A stretch of 64,000 nucleotides of DNA, from positions 20,291,158-20,355,157 of the forward strand of contig OX411546.1 in NCBI GenBank assembly GCA_948146395.1, written 5' to 3'. The notes beneath the pieces were generated by a model. It did not search any database. It worked only from the letters and a program-made list of their open reading frames with translations, and was not told the origin of the DNA. The stretch comes from Fragum whitleyi (taxonomy: Eukaryota > Mollusca > Bivalvia > Cardiida > Cardiidae). How positions within the stretch are numbered: the first letter of the stretch is position 1; the number at the start of each line of letters is the position of its first letter. The position numbers and the translations under genes were made by a program. Shown one piece after another: positions 23,801-33,043 of this stretch.

Positions 23801-26800
23801 GACACATCAACACAAAAAAAGAAATTATATCCTTTTTAGCCAATCACAATACTGAAATTAGTTTGATTACACTTTTTCTGGTGTAAATTAGTAAAATTAC
23901 ATTTTTATTGAAGACAGGTTTACCTGTCTTTCAATATAGGGATCGTCGCCATCGGATTTTGATAACAAACCTACATGTGTCATTACGCTAAAAAAAATAG
24001 ACCCATTCATAAAAATAAACGCGGCAAAAATAATCAATACTGTAGCAATATACCGTAAAATTTTGGTGCTGACCTAAATTCTGGCCGGGACCTCAGTGGA
24101 GTGAACACGTGATCTATGCAGAAGTTGCCTGCAGAAACGTGTTTTACATTCGTAAGTGGTGCTGTTTTAGGGCATTTTCGGCTGCAATCTTTTGCATTTG
24201 CTCCAAATTTTCAATTGCATCCTACAACTGTTTTTATGCATAGCATTGGCAAGCTATTTTCAGTTCCCCATTTTAGACTCCCTATTTCTCGTAAAATTGT
24301 GTGTTTGTGTGTCCTTAAGGTTGCTTTACTTATCCGTCTCCCGGGCCTGTCGTAGTGTAAATGGATAAAAACTAAAATAGCACGAGGCTATTTGAATAAA
24401 CTCGTAAACCCTTGGAATTTCCTAGGTTTGAATTTTTGCTTGGATTTACGGAGAAATTTCGATGGCTTATCAAATTACTTTATTATTAGGTTCGTTTTGT
24501 CTATCCATATTGTACAGCATTCGGAACATCACTCGGTCATTTCCGTAAACGGCAACAGATCGTGATTGTGATATTCACTCGGCAATCATCGGGCGATCTC
24601 CGAGGTATCAGATCTATCTAAATGTAGGTTACGGAATCGGCCGAGTTGTGACGAATGCGTAAGATTGGCCGAGTGGTGTCCCGAATGGCCTATACAGTAG
24701 TACCACGCATGCGCGACCCCGGTTTTGAGTTTCCGCTTTTGTTTTCGACAATTTTCTGACAATAACAAAAACTGTTTTGGAACCTGGAATGGATTTATTT
24801 GTAACATTCTGGAGTGGACTTTGAAAGAATTCTACTCAAGGTGATAAATGCTGTAGTTCGGAATTTCATTTAACGATCTGTCATTTTGGCAGTTTTGTCA
24901 AAATTGATAGTTCACCGGATAGTTCAATCCGAATCTTGATCTAGAAAAGCAGTCCCGTGGAAAGGGCTTGAAAGGTTGGTTGTCTTAACAGGTTTATATA
25001 TTATTTTGTAGTAAAAATAATTTTCTACAAAGTAAGACCATATGCAAGGAGAATAACCTGAAATGGAGATCAAAATATCTCAATGGAAAAATAGAAATAA
25101 AATGTTTCACTCCTGGAAGAAACTTAAACGGTATTCATAAAAAAGCTACAGCTATTGTACGGGAAAATACTTCTCTTTGGTATTGACTTTGACTAGTAAA
25201 AGTATAAGAATATTGGTATTACTTTCATTGCTTCTTCTATGTAGAGATAATTAGTCAAATCCTGGATCAGATAATAAATGTAAAAGAAATTTGAACAAAT
25301 TTCCAATTCAGGGCAATATTCGCCATGGCAAGGAAATGTTCAGCTCTTCATCAAGGGGTAAGCAATGTGTGTCATGTGGATTTACATTTTATTTAAGATT
25401 TTTACACATCCACTTAAAAAGTTTGACTGGAAAAAAATCGGATTTGGAACCTGCTGGATTGCTGGGGATAATCTATACAATTTTATAAAACAGGGTTGCA
25501 ATAATTCATACGAGTTTTTAGAATACAGGAATTGCCACCATATTTCTGTTGGTTAAATGAATATTTTTTATTTAGGATATTGAAAACTTTCACTTGGGGA
25601 TAAATAGCGATTATGAAGGCAGTTACCCTCTTGTTAAGCTTGAATTGGCTAGAGTGATAGGTTTATCTGGAAGTGATGAGTCTTCAAAGTAAAGCCTATT
25701 CATTTGTTAGGAAGGTGCAGTTTCCATATGAAACATCAATGATTGTTTTAAATTTTTGATTCCCACTCAAGAGATCTTCTCAAAACGCCACAATTTTCAT
25801 TCCAATTGTTAATATTCAGTCCTGTCTTCAATTCAGGCCTTTGATTCTGGATGTAGAATTGATAAATAATGAATGATATTGACGTTGGGAGAATTTCTCA
25901 GAAACGACGCGCGTCATTTAGCATGTGGGTTATATGACCTCAAAAGCATCAATGTTCCCACCAAAGATATTATATGATGTCTTAAATGCCCAAAGCTATC
26001 TATGTTCACATAAAAACACATGTCATTCTTCTGATTTCAAATATGTGTTTTATGCCATAGTGTTATGATTTTAATTCTAATTCCACAAGGAAATGCTTTA
26101 AGTAACTCCCTGTTTCTTGATACCTTTATGGTTAAAATCAGCAAGAATAGTTTCAGATATCTTTCTATTTTTTTCACATCTTCTTGCAGAAAAAATTATC
26201 TTAGCTTTCTTCAGGGAGTTGCTGATTAATATTATTACTTTATGTGGTTGTCAAGAATGTGCAATCTATCAAGCACACATGTTTTTTTGGGAATTGTCAC
26301 ACACATGCTCATATATCTTCTCCTTTTCTAGCTGAAGGTGCCAGTCTGACTGTTGGTACACGAGGGGTTGGCAGCCAGCCTGTAGATCTACCCGAGTGGA
26401 AAAAACACATTACTGGTGGACAGAAAGCTTCTTATGGGAAAAAAGAGAAGAAATCTATACTGGAACAGAGACAGGGACTACCTATATATAAACTCAAAGA
26501 TGAACTGATTAAGGTTTGAATATAACATTTCCAGATTGACGTTTCAGTGAATAAATTGTCTTCTTTAAGATTACTAAAGATGGGAACAATTACTCGATTA
26601 AAAGAGTACTCAATCAAATGTCCATGTATCAATTACCAAAATATCATTTATAGAAAAGGAAATTATGAGAAGAATCCATATTTTTTTAAAAAAAACATTT
26701 TCTCTAAATTTCAATTTTTATTTCTAATGCTAGATACAAAAAAAAAAAAAAGAATGCCGCAACTGATATTCTGCCAATCATCTTATCTATCGAAACAACA

Positions 26801-28496
26801 TTTGCAATAAAATGTCAACAGTTATTGTTGTCAGTGTCAACCAATGTTGTAATTTTACACACCATCTTCGTTGATACCCTGATTAAATTCAGCGAGTTGT
26901 AATTGAACGCCGCTAGATTTCCCTTTGAGTTGAATGATCAAGATATCTTCGGATTAACGGGATGCTTTACTGTCATGCAAAAACCTTTTAACTTTTAGCT
27001 TATCAATTCTGCCGTAAGTTACTTTTGGTTTACTAAAGACAATATTTTGCAAGCGACAAATAACACCAAGAATTGTCACAGAGAAATGCCCCTCACGAGC
27101 TCAGGCAACTCTGCCAAACTAACTCGTCCAACACAATATATTCCCATATAAATTCAATAACCTATGATATTAAATACACTGAATTGACTTTTTACATGCC
27201 GCCGGAGGCGGACATATATTGGCGTCATTTCTCTGTCTGTCCGTCTGTCTGTCCATACGTCCGTCCACTTTTCTTGTCAACGCAACTCCTCCTAAGTTTC
27301 TGGCTGGATCTTCTTCAAACTTGGTCAATGCTATCACCTCAATTGGTAGATGTGCATGAAGGAAGGATTTTATGGTTCGTTGATTTTTGCCTGAGTTATG
27401 CCCCTTAGAAACTTAGTCTCAGGGTCCACTTTTCTTGTCAACGCAACTCCTCCCAAGTTTCTGGCTGGATCTTCTTGAAACTTAGTCAATGTTATCACCT
27501 CAATTGGTTGATGTGCATTAATGAAGGATTTTATGGTTCATTGATTTTTGCCTGAGTTATGCCCCTTAAAAACTTAGTCTCTGGGTCCACTTTTCTTGTC
27601 AACGCAACTCCTCCTTAGTTTCTGGCTGGATCTTCTTGAAACTTGGTCAATGTTATCACCTCAATTGGTTGATGTGCATGAATGAAGGATTTTATGGTTT
27701 GTTGATTTTTGCCTGAGTTATGCCCCTTAAAAACTACGTCTCTGGGGCTTATTGAAATTGCAGCCTTGTGAATGCAACTCTTCCTAAGTTTCTGGCTGGA
27801 TCTAAATGAAACTTGGTGGATGTTATAACTGAAATTGGTAGATGAGCATGAATTAAGGATTTTATGGTTCATTTATTTTACCCTAAATTATGCCCCCTTA
27901 AAACTTAGTATCTAGGGCTCAACTCCTCCATCCTTTTTGTCTTTATTTAAATGAAACTTGGTCAATGTCATCACCATAATTTGTAGATGTACATGGATCA
28001 AGGATTTTATTGCTCATTTATTTCCCTGAATTATGCCCCCTTAAAACTTAGTGTCTGGGGCTTATTGAAATTGCAGCCCTGTGAAGGCAACTCCTCCTAA
28101 CTTTTTGTCTTGATTTAAATGAAACTTGGTCATTTTGAATTTGGTTCTGTCAAAATAAGTAGTGTCTACAATTATTTTCGTGAAACAGCAGCAAAGTGGC
28201 AGCGTATTTTGTGACGATGGCACTCTTGTTCATGTCTATATTAACTTTTAAGATGTATCAACAGTCTACATACTTAAATTGCTTTCATTCTCTGTTTATA
28301 GGCTGTAACAGATAACCAAGTAATGGTAGTTATTGGTGAGACAGGCTCAGGGAAGACAACACAGATTACACAGTATCTGGCAGAGGCTGGATATACAACT
28401 AGAGGCAGGATAGGGTGTACACAGCCTCGTCGTGTGACTGCCATGTCCGTGGCTAAAAGAGTGTCAGAGGAGTTTGGGTGTAGACTTGGCCAAGAG
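5772..28496 (+). CDS. DHX8: DHX8/PRP22 splicing helicase, nine exons (partial: 5' end and most of helicase core missing)
   Basis: Exons at 5772-5875, 8744-8806, 10727-10997, 12091-12201, 12717-12990, 14859-14956, 21302-21449, 26332-26513 and 28302-28496 join in one open phase with AG/GT borders. The order matches metazoan DHX8: the DELEAL segment, an RS/RD-rich region, the S1 RNA-binding domain (second half only), the DFDEETG linker, the [16 protein letters not shown] block, the PEWKKH...SILEQR...LPIYKL block, then Walker A GETGSGKT and motif Ia TQPRR. In known systems DHX8/PRP22 is a nuclear DEAH-box ATPase that releases spliced mRNA from the spliceosome. The N-terminal exons lie upstream of the window. 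The exon for the start of S1 and all exons after motif Ia (DEAH box, helicase domain 2, OB fold) were not found, so no intact helicase is encoded here. Identity is secure; whether the locus is functional is not. Confidence 0.93.
6091..6175 (+). pseudogene. DHX8: two decayed tandem copies of the 3' end of DHX8 exon a
   Basis: 6091-6136 repeats the last 35 or so bases of exon 5772-5875 with its donor (gagcttgaggccctgatg, then gtaagtcat); GAG has become the stop TAG. A second, shorter copy (cctgat, acaatacaaa, then gtaagtcattgg) follows to about 6173. Confidence 0.8.
6301..7462 (+). mobile_element. HL-6 Helentron-like element
   Basis: 5' ATGCCCGAAGGGTCGTATTA, then a (CCGTCTGT)n tract. Core units of about 165 bases (gtgcgcaactcctcctaaac, gatgtctagttgtgcataag). 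3' TCGGGCGTAT (inverse of the start, one mismatch) and CTCTTATT. Lies in DHX8 intron a. Confidence 0.8.
7984..8113 (+). repeat. HL-4 3'-end fragment
   Basis: Contains aaggtcatgtgacaaggtca and ggggccattcttgttttaca, close to the 3' part of HL-4. Truncated upstream. No features seen in 7463-7983 or 8114-8287. Confidence 0.65.
8288..8420. mobile_element. TTAA-type fold-back MITE, copy 1
   Basis: Ends AAGGTAGTGGACCC and GGTCCACTACCTT are inverted repeats. Same family as 9051-9214 and 10147-10310. Its right edge is where a SINE later inserted. Confidence 0.8.
8427..8714 (+). mobile_element. tRNA-derived SINE with 13-base target duplication
   Basis: The tRNA-like head has A box (tagcgcagttggtagcg) and B box (gggttcgatcccc), and the anticodon-loop region gacttctaatcc resembles tRNA-Arg(TCT). 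The body (cctatgtggaatagcaactg) ends in a caaat-type tail. ACCTTCACTTAAA flanks both sides (8414-8426 and 8715-8727). Confidence 0.93.
8744..8806 (+). CDS. DHX8: DHX8 exon b (start of RS region)
   Basis: Acceptor TTTCAG ends at 8743 and donor GTAAGT begins at 8807. It encodes [21 protein letters not shown], the start of the Arg-Ser region. A SINE and its target duplication end 16 bases upstream of the exon. Confidence 0.85.
9051..9214. mobile_element. TTAA-type fold-back MITE, copy 2 (best preserved)
   Basis: Bounded TTAAGGTATTGGACCC...GGGTCCACTACCTTAA, with internal arms ggttaacactgttaaag. TTAA at both ends suggests piggyBac- or Kolobok-type target duplication. Confidence 0.85.
9215..10017. 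other. DHX8 intron sequence, nothing recognised
   Basis: AT-rich with stop codons in all frames apart from one short random open stretch. No exon, RNA gene or clear repeat seen. Confidence 0.6.
10018..10146 (+). repeat. SINE body fragment, 5' truncated
   Basis: Carries aacctaagtggaatagcaac and the caggtgtgagaaa / aggaatccagtgttaggtgc part of the SINE body. Confidence 0.75.
10147..10310. mobile_element. TTAA-type fold-back MITE, copy 3
   Basis: TTAACGTAGTGGACCC...GGTTCCACTACCTTAA with internal inverted arms (gtgaaagatcatgagtt against aacacatgatctttcac). Confidence 0.83.
10441..10519. mobile_element. 78-base palindromic MITE
   Basis: Arms TTGATGGCT.....TAAACAATTGTAACTGCC and their inverse, with a 12-base loop. 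A half copy (ttacaattgtttagcacaga) follows at 10564-10592. Confidence 0.85.
10603..10672 (+). repeat. SINE 3' tail fragment
   Basis: gatgtaactgaaa, gttggaagcggcgtaaaact and a (caat)n tail. Confidence 0.8.
10727..10997 (+). CDS. DHX8: DHX8 exon c (RS/RD-rich domain)
   Basis: Acceptor TTCCAAG ends at 10726 and donor GTATGT begins at 10998. The exon encodes an RS-rich tract, a (Arg-Asp)n run around 10868-10905, then [10 protein letters not shown], which matches the residues just before the S1 domain. It ends in phase 0. The RD run is encoded by a purine-rich near-tandem hexamer and may vary in length between alleles. Confidence 0.9.
10998..12090 (+). other. DHX8 intron lacking the expected first S1 exon
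   Basis: No open stretch here encodes the expected S1 N-terminal half. 11115-11170 carries a short repeat (gatcagcctgcacag) also seen near 6019. 11632-11700 resembles the 5' end of HL-4. Confidence 0.6.
12091..12201 (+). CDS. DHX8: DHX8 exon d (second half of S1 domain)
   Basis: Acceptor CATCACAG ends at 12090 and donor GTAAAA begins at 12202. The 37 codons begin [10 protein letters not shown] and end [15 protein letters not shown], the C-terminal strands of the DHX8 S1 RNA-binding domain. Both borders are phase 0. The exon that should precede it (the GKV...GCFVQL part of S1) is not found upstream. Confidence 0.92.
12717..12990 (+). CDS. DHX8: DHX8 exon e (S1 end and DFDEETG linker)
   Basis: Acceptor TCTCAG ends at 12716 and the donor (CAG|GTTGGT) at 12991. 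It encodes [31 protein letters not shown] and [12 protein letters not shown], all DHX8 landmarks. The open frame runs upstream of the acceptor into the intron, but only the part from 12717 resembles DHX8. It ends with one base of a split Asp codon. Confidence 0.93.
13172..13412 (+). mobile_element. HL-4 Helentron-like element, complete
   Basis: After TTTTT: ATGCCCCCGTATCGAGAG and its fold-back ttGGGGGCAT, a (CTGT/CCGT)n tract, and a core with caaggtcatgtgacaaggtc. 3' inverse GGGGGCAT, hairpin GTGTTTCACAAACAC and ATCTTGC. Confidence 0.85.
13430..13823. repeat. unknown about 400-base repeat, copy 1
   Basis: Begins cttgcgtcgcaggagtgaaa and ends cactcattcaatatcttcta; shares its order of motifs with 14088-14490. 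Family not recognised. Confidence 0.75.
14088..14490. repeat. unknown about 400-base repeat, copy 2, with a long hairpin
   Basis: Begins ctacgtcgcgggagtgaaat. At about 14372-14452 it forms a roughly 33-base-pair stem (arms ...cagataaaaactcggc / gcctcgtttttatctg...). Confidence 0.78.
14859..14956 (+). CDS. DHX8: DHX8 exon f (acidic linker)
   Basis: Acceptor TTTACAG ends at 14858 and donor GTAAGA begins at 14957. It encodes [19 protein letters not shown] and then [13 protein letters not shown], matching the acidic linker before the helicase core of DHX8. It ends in phase 0. Confidence 0.92.
15008..15160 (+). repeat. hAT-like element fragment
   Basis: Shares agtccctgga, cttgtccagtgtcaaaatga and acttgtcca with the hAT-like element at 50116-50473. 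Ends degraded. Nothing recognised in 15160-15660. Confidence 0.6.
15661..18268 (+). mobile_element. HL-2 Helentron-like element, interrupted by HL-1
   Basis: 5' ATACGCCGCC with fold-back GGAGGCGG and a (CCGT)n tract; a core of 161-base units (gcaactcctcctaaactact, gatgtgcatgaaggaaggat); 3' inverse GGCGGCGTAT, then GACGATGGCACTCTTGTT. The HL-1 insert occupies 15869-17253. Confidence 0.92.
15869..17253 (+). mobile_element. HL-1 element nested in HL-2, exact ends known
   Basis: The uninterrupted HL-2 unit reads gttcgttgattttt then gcctgagttatgcc. Here those halves flank AGCTCACC...CTCTTGTT exactly, with no duplicated bases. Contains (CCGT)n and about six core units (caatcaagctgaaacttggc, atggccgaaaa). 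Ends CAGGTGAGCG, hairpin AGGACCATCATGGTCCT, CTTGTT. Confidence 0.95.
18454..20623 (+). mobile_element. HL-1 element nested in the TIR element, with two 5' ends
   Basis: 5' AGCTCACCTGAGCACAAAGT at 18454. Core units (atgatcagctcatagacc, gttgggccacc) are a subtype unlike other copies. A second 5' end lies at 20028. One 3' end: CAGGTGAGCGG, hairpin AGGGCCAAAGGCCCT, CTTGTT. Confidence 0.85.
20721..20890. repeat. inverted repeat in the TIR element
   Basis: CCATAGCATCAC at 20721 and GTGATGCTATGG near 20879 are perfect inverses, with a small cacccttagggtg hairpin between them. Confidence 0.7.
21302..21449 (+). CDS. DHX8: DHX8 exon g ([14 protein letters not shown] block)
   Basis: Acceptor CATTGTAG ends at 21301 and donor GTATGT begins at 21450. 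It encodes [20 protein letters not shown] and the Gln/Glu-rich helix that follows, ending EWHDPMAD, as in DHX8. It leaves one base for the next codon. The intron before it is 6.3 kb and full of repeats. Confidence 0.93.
22151..23438 (+). mobile_element. HL-2 Helentron-like element, complete
   Basis: After TTTTT: ATACGCCGCCGGAGGCGG, (CCGT)n, 161-base core units and later shorter subtypes; 3' GGCGGCGTAT and CTCTTGTT. No inner insertion. Confidence 0.92.
23655..23845. mobile_element. palindromic MITE
   Basis: Arms gttgatgtgtcca / tggacacatcaac, and aaaatcc / ggatttt near the centre, over about 185 bases. Imperfect. Confidence 0.6.
23846..26331. other. DHX8 intron, 2.5 kb mostly free of the common repeats
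   Basis: No exon found. 24500-24730 is locally GC-richer (gatcgtgattg, cggccgagttg), with no recognised function. This is the longest stretch in the window without HL elements. Confidence 0.55.
26332..26513 (+). CDS. DHX8: DHX8 exon h (pre-helicase region)
   Basis: Acceptor TTTCTAG ends at 26331 and the donor (AAG|GTTTGA) begins at 26514. It encodes [28 protein letters not shown] and ends DELIK, directly before RecA domain 1 of DHX8. It ends in phase 0. The donor is a weak match to GTRAGT. Confidence 0.93.
26514..27193. other. DHX8 intron, nothing recognised
   Basis: AT-rich with an A-run at 26738-26750. No repeat family or exon seen. Confidence 0.55.
27194..28230 (+). mobile_element. HL-2 Helentron-like element, complete
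   Basis: 5' ACATGCCGCCGGAGGCGG (one base changed in the inverted repeat), (CTGT/CCGT)n, 161-base cores, 3' cagcgtattttgtgacgatg and CTCTTGTT. Confidence 0.9.
28302..28496 (+). CDS. DHX8: DHX8 exon i (Walker A and motif Ia)
   Basis: Acceptor TTTATAG ends at 28301 and donor GTATGT begins at 28497. The 65 codons include [20 protein letters not shown] (motif I, ATP binding) and [20 protein letters not shown] (motif Ia), ending GCRLGQE. An HL-2 element ends only 71 bases upstream, and a broken copy of the exon's second half lies just downstream. The next DHX8 exon (GYTIRFED...) is not in the window. Confidence 0.95.
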
Positions 28497-28545
28497 GTAT
28501 GTTCTGTTAATAGCTTTGTTAGTTGAACTTCGATAAAGTGTAGGC

Positions 28546-28656
28546 CTGATATACAACTAGAGGCAGGATAGGGTGTAGTCAGCCTCATTGTGTGGCTGCC
28601 ATGTCCGTGGCCAAGAGAGTGTTAGAGGATTTTGGGTGTAGACTGGGTCAAGAGGT
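28546..28656 (+). pseudogene. DHX8: broken duplicate of the second half of DHX8 exon i
   Basis: About 109 bases closely match 28388-28496, including the donor GTAT. One base is lost near the start. The motif Ia residues TQPRRV read SQPHCV in the copy. It begins 49 bases after the parent exon and has no Walker A part. Confidence 0.88.
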
Positions 28657-28743
28657 ATAATCTTTTTTATTATTTATCTAATTTGTAGGTCCTTGAGAAA
28701 TTTAAAGAAAAAAAGATAACTATTGGCATAAAAGTAATTTTTT

Positions 28744-29893
28744 AGCTCACCTGAGCAGGAAGTGCTCAAGGGAGCTATTGAGATCGATCAATGTCCGGCA
28801 TCCATCTGTCCCTCTGTCCGTCACGGCGTCAACTTTTTTCTTTAAACGACATCTCCTCCTAAACTAATGGGTCAAAATCTACCAAACTTGGCAGAAATAT
28901 TCCTTGGGTGGTCCCTTATAAAAATTGCTCAAATGGAAAGGATCCGTGCCATATCACGGGAAAAGGGGCCTTAATGACAAATTTCTTGTTTACACTCTAG
29001 AACCCATAAATATGGTCCTATCTTCATGAAACTTGGTCAGAATGTTTGTTAGGTCATGAGGATGAAGTCTATTGAAAATGGGAAGGATCTGTGTCATTAC
29101 ACCTAAAAAGGGGCCTTAATGACAATTTTGTCAACAATTTTTTAAAAAGGACATCTCCTCCTTAACTTATGAGTCAAAATCAACCAAACTTTGCAGAAAT
29201 ATTCTTTTGGTGGTCCCTTGTAAAAATTGCTCAAATGGAAAGGATCCGTGCCATTTCACGGGAAAAGGAGAAGCCAGAAATATGGTCCAATTTTCATGAA
29301 ATTGGTCAGAATGTTTGTTAGGTCATGAGGATGATCTCTTGAAAATGGGAAGGATCCGTGCCATATCACGGGAAAAGAGGCCTTAATGACAATTTTATCA
29401 ACAATTTCTTTAAATGACATCTCCTCCTAAACTTATGAGTCAATATCAACCAAATTTGGCAGAAATATTCCTTGGGTGGTCCCTTGTAAAATTGCTCAAA
29501 TGGAAAGGATTTGTGCCATATCACGGGAAAAAGGGTCTTAATGACAATTTTCTTGGTACCGGTTACACTCTAGAAGACACAAATATGGTCCTATCTTCAT
29601 GAAACTTATTCAGAATGTTTGTTAGGTCATGAGGATAAAGTTTATTGAAAATGGGAAGGATTTGTGCCATATCACGGGAAAAGGGGCCTTAATGACAATT
29701 TTCTCGTAAGAGCTCCAGGCGCCACAAATATGGTCCAATCTTCATGAAACTTGTTCAAAATGTTTGCCAGATCACAAGAATGAACTCTGTTGAAAATGGG
29801 AAGGTTCATGCCATATCATAGGAAAAGGAGTCTTAATGTTAATTTACTTGAAATATCAGGTGAGCGATTTAGGGCCCTCAGGGTCCTCTTGTT
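28744..29893 (+). mobile_element. HL-1 Helentron-like element, complete, mixed core
   Basis: 5' AGCTCACCTGAGCAGGAAGT, CCGTC tract, alternating cores (catctcctcctaaacttatg and atcacgggaaaaggggcc); 3' CAGGTGAGCG, hairpin AGGGCCCTCAGGGTCCT, CTTGTT. Confidence 0.88.
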
Positions 29894-30215
29894 TTGTTTA
29901 CAAAGGGAATTCAACAATAAGACTCTTTAGTCGAACTTGAGTTATTTCATCATTCTTTTTTTCTTTCATCATTTTCAAACACAAATCCCATGGATCAATT
30001 GATTGAGACCGAAAAGCCAGTGAATTAAAAAGTGAAATTGAAGAACCAAATTAGTATACGTATATTCGGATACGATGTATTATTGGGTGTAGCCCATTCC
30101 CATCTTTATAGTTTTTTTGGATTGGTCGAACAACCGATCTCTTGAACAAATTATCAAGTCCCCAATGTGTTAGAGCTACTGAAGTTTAACTGTAGTTTAT
30201 TTAGACAAACATACA

Positions 30216-30252
30216 CAGACGAGCATTATAGGACCATCATGGTCCTCTTGTT
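30216..30252 (+). repeat. solo HL-1 3' terminus
   Basis: GACGAGCATTATAGGACC with hairpin AGGACCATCATGGTCCT and CTTGTT; no 5' part upstream. About 20 bases before it lies ACTGAAGTTTAACTGTA, a possible mariner-type end. Confidence 0.75.
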
Positions 30253-30388
30253 TTACACGGAAAGGGAAATAATCTCTAACAACTTTCATTGATTCCTCTT
30301 AATTTGCTGCTTTCTAGAGAATTCACCAGTGCCAACACTGAATACGTGGGTTACACATGTGATAACTCAAGGTGACAAATCATGTTTA

Positions 30389-30509
30389 AGCTCCACTTGC
30401 CGAAGGCCAGCAGGGTTTTTGTCATGGCCTTGTGTCTGTCATATGTAGTCCAAAAGTCTAAAGTCGAAAAGCCAGTGGAGAAATACAGGGCCATCATGGC
30501 CCTCTTGTT
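30389..30509 (+). mobile_element. 121-base HL-3 mini-element
   Basis: 5' AGCTCCACTTGCCGAAGGCC and 3' GCCAGTGGAG, hairpin AGGGCCATCATGGCCCT, CTTGTT, with almost no core between. Confidence 0.82.
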
Positions 30510-30791
30510 TGTTCACAAGACATTTCAGGTTTCAACATGATCCTCGTACTGGTAGCCTAAATCTGAATCTGACAAAAGCTTTACCTCGTGTTTTAGATTG
30601 ATCGATTAAAAAAAAACTCAAATGCAATAGAAACCAATTCTAATGTGTAATTGATTTGTGAAACTCAACATGAAAGACACATTGTTTTGTGGCTGAAAAC
30701 ATTGAAACTATAAGGTGTTTTAGTCACTGTTTATTTGATGTCACTTCTCTGAGATCAAATAAATGCAACTGACACATCTGGCCAGTTTTTT

Positions 30792-31883
30792 AGCTCCACT
30801 GGCCGAAGGCCAGCGAGCTATTGTCATGGTGGTGTGTCCGTCGTGCGTACCTCCGTCCGTCCATGCGTGCGTCCGTCCGTCCGTGCGTAAACTTTTTCTT
30901 TAAACATCTTCTCCTCCAAAACCTATGGGTGGATTTTGATGAAACTTGGTAGAAATGTTTCTTGGGTGACCCTCTTCTGAAATTGTTAAAGAAATTTTGA
31001 TTGACCCCCAAATATGGGCGTGGCAGGGCGTGGCATTTTTTCACTTTGAAATCTTTAAAACTCTTCTCCTCCCAAACCGTTGGGCCAATTTCAATGAAAC
31101 TTGGCATGGATGTTCCTTGGGTGACCCTTTACCTAAATTGTTCAAGAAATTTTGATTGACCCCCAAATATTGGCGTGGCAGGGCGGGGCTTATTTTGAGC
31201 CCAAAATCTTTGAATGACATCTCCTCCTGAACCACTGGGCCGATTTCAACCAAACTTTACCAAAATGTTTCTGGGGTAACCCTTTTCAAAAATTGTCCCT
31301 GAAATTTTGATTGGCCCCCAAATATGGGCGTGGCAGGGCGGGGCTTATCTGAGCCTGAAATCTTTGAACAACATTTCCTCCTGAACCATTGGGCCGATTT
31401 CAATGAAACTTTACCAGAATGTCCCTTGGGAGACCCTTTCCAAAAGTTGCTCTCAAAATTTTGATTGGCCCATAATTATGGGTGTGGCAGGGTGGGGCTT
31501 ATTTTGAGCCCGAATTCTTTGAAGGGCATCTCCTCCTGAATCACTGGGCTGATTTCAATGAAATTTTACCAGAATGTTCCTTCTGTGACCCTTTTCAAAA
31601 ATTGTATGCGAAATATTATTAATTAGCCCTTAAATATTGGCATGTCAGGGTGTGGCTTATTTTGAGCCCGAAATCTTTGAACTACATCTCCTGATGAAGG
31701 TTGGGCCAATTTCAATGAAACTTGAGAATTTTGGTGCAATGTGAGCCATACCCAGTTAATAAATATAAAATAGGTCTTAAGAGATTTCAAAGTGTTGTTT
31801 TCATTCAAAGAAAGATTCATTTAATGCAAGTCTAATGATGTTAAAGCCAGTGGAGCGATACAGGCCCTCTTGGGCCTCTTGTT
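30792..31883 (+). mobile_element. HL-3 Helentron-like element, complete
   Basis: 5' AGCTCCACTGG then CCGAAGGCCAGCGAGCT, (CCGT/GCGT)n; cores of about 152 bases (atgggcgtggcagggcgggg, aatgttccttgggtgac); 3' inverse CCAGTGGAGC, hairpin AGGCCCTCTTGGGCCT, CTTGTT. Confidence 0.9.
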
Positions 31884-31948
31884 TCCTTTCTCAACAAAAG
31901 TGTGTCGTCCAAATAAGTGAATATGTTTAATGATTTAGAATAATTTTT

Positions 31949-32402
31949 AGCTCATGTGATCAGGTGGTGTCCAGTTTCCAATCCGTTGTCTACTTTTAAC
32001 TTGTGTGCACTCTAGAGGCCACATTTTTTCCCCAAATGTCTTGAAACTTGGTCAGAATCTTTATCTCCATCAAATCTTGGTCATGTTCGGAATTGGGTCA
32101 AGTGGGGTCAAAAATTGGGTCAAGGGGTCAAATTTTAGAAAAACCTTGTGTGCACTCTAGAGGCCGAATTTTTTTTTAACAAATGTCTTGAAACTTGATC
32201 AGAATGTTTGTCTCCACCAAATCTAGCTCAAGTGTGAAATTGGGTCAAGTAGGGTAAAAAATGGGGTCAAATGTATGTCTTCTTGATATCTTTGACTTTT
32301 GTTAAGCCAGTAATGAATTTCAAATAAGTAGTGTTAGCACTTTGCTACCTTTGTAAACTATATGCATCAGGTGAGGGCTTAAGGGCCAATCGGCCGCTTG
32401 TT
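31949..32402 (+). mobile_element. HL-1-like short element
   Basis: 5' AGCTCATGTGATCAGG; core cactctagaggcc and cttgaaacttggtcagaat; 3' CAGGTGAGGG, AAGGGCCAATCGGCCGCTTG. Its last 100 bases match 52149-52309. Nothing recognised in 32403-33043. Confidence 0.75.
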
Positions 32403-33043
32403 CAGATTTAGGTTGAATTTAAACACTGGGTTAATGTATGGGAATAACTTTACGGAGACTTAAGTATTCTTCTTGAAGTTTCTTCCTCTGCAAGCCACAG
32501 GACTAAGAACTTTTCATCCCTCTTAAAGCTGTTATTTACCAGGTTTCACAATCTTGCTGACACTTCTATCTCAGCTAATAAATTGCTTTCATAGCTTTGG
32601 AGAGTCAAAACTTTAATTGAAATCTTGTCTACAGAATTTACACATCGTAAATAAGTTATTATCAATAAAATTGCCAACAGCAAATTTTGTGGCCAGAATT
32701 TTTAGTTTGTCACAATTGACGACATTGTCGATCTCCTGTATTTTTGGGGTCTTCAGGATCCTGGGACACTGTTACCATTGAACCTTGTTGCTCTTAAATT
32801 TTGCACATGCTATTACATGATATCAGCCTCTAGGCAAAGATTCAACTCCATTTAATATGTGGAATTTTAAATCTTTTCAGACTTGGACTTTTTCACTTTC
32901 CAGTAACTACTTTCCTTGATAGTTGGGCTTTGCTGCCCTCTGACTGCTCTTGTTAGGTCTTTTTGTGTAGAAAATATTGTGGAAATGAAGAATCTTGGGC
33001 TCTGTGTTAACAAGATTTACAGCTCATTAGCTTTAAATTTCAG

